Positions 63,932 to 64,000 of a DNA stretch of 64,000 bases are shown here, in pieces. The position numbers were made by a program, and so were the translations under genes. How positions within the stretch are numbered: the stretch's first letter is position 1; the number at the start of each line of letters is the position of its first letter. Source of the stretch: Duganella sp. Root1480D1 (GTDB taxonomy: Bacteria; Pseudomonadota; Gammaproteobacteria; Burkholderiales; Burkholderiaceae_D); contig NZ_LMFZ01000049.1 of NCBI RefSeq assembly GCF_001427305.1, positions 124,001 through 188,000 on the forward strand, written 5' to 3'. A model generated the notes under the pieces. That model made no database searches. It had not been told where the DNA came from and saw only the letters and a list, made by a program, of their open reading frames with translations.

Positions 63932-63989
63932 ACAAGCGTGCGTCCACCTCTCCCCTGAGGGCGGGATAATGGCAGCTATTGGAGCTGTC

Positions 63990-64000
63990 ATGCCGAATAA
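63990..64000 (+). CDS. Possible gene start at the right edge
   Basis: ATGCCGAATAA begins an open frame (M-P-N-) with GGAG at 63981-63984, but only three full codons are inside the window. No function can be given. Confidence 0.35.

Overview
The window is a dense, GC-rich chromosomal segment of a betaproteobacterium. It most likely comes from the Oxalobacteraceae (Massilia, Duganella or Janthinobacterium type). That assignment is inferred from gene order (mlaFEDACB, an ABC exporter, bolA, murA, hisGDCBHAFIE, a HIT protein, tatABC), from protein style, from the leucine-catabolism locus with LiuR operators, and from the REP-transposase family. No rRNA, tRNA, CRISPR array or prophage was seen. 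About 62 protein genes are supported, two of them cut by the window edges.

Layout. 1-2.9 kb: the 5' end of aceK, isovaleryl-CoA dehydrogenase (liuA), its MerR regulator liuR, and a divergent metallo-hydrolase, with two LiuR-type operators. 3.2-7.3 kb: a small HTH regulator, ubiX-grxD, and tex; a REPIN-like inverted repeat between grxD and tex holds two perfect FNR-type boxes. 7.5-12.4 kb: an SNF2 helicase, a PAS histidine kinase and an OmpR-type response regulator. 12.4-13.3 kb: a REP-associated transposase (RAYT) with a damaged HUH motif and its REP palindromes. 13.4-19.6 kb: gltBD. 19.6-22.5 kb: a TIGR03118 lipoprotein and a pectate lyase, bracketed by two copies of one hairpin. 22.5-25.5 kb: a lower-GC accessory patch (methyltransferase, lone EF-Tu domain II protein, DUF4337, SUKH, DUF3592). 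25.5-27.8 kb: a TonB-dependent receptor.

28.0-44.8 kb is one long plus-strand housekeeping block: Mla phospholipid transport, an ABC exporter, ibaG/bolA, murA, the histidine genes, a HIT hydrolase and tatABC. An orphan DNA methyltransferase sits between hisD and hisC and ends in a tail encoded by a REP element. 44.7-54.5 kb runs mostly on the minus strand as a probable operon: an S9 peptidase, a second SNF2 helicase, DUF2785, a hypothetical protein and DUF885. hemE and priA follow on the plus strand, separated by about 725 bp of AT-rich DNA rich in DnaA boxes. The right end carries an argP-like regulator, an atypical dihydrolipoamide-dehydrogenase-like flavoprotein, an SRPBCC protein, a Rep helicase and a secreted cache-domain protein.

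The points most worth a second look are: (i) the REP element that supplies the same C-terminal peptide, in the same frame, to a transposase and to a DNA methyltransferase; (ii) the DnaA-box cluster between hemE and priA; (iii) the paired FNR boxes inside a REPIN-like element; (iv) the RAYT lacking a catalytic histidine; (v) the small accessory cluster at 22.5-25.5 kb.
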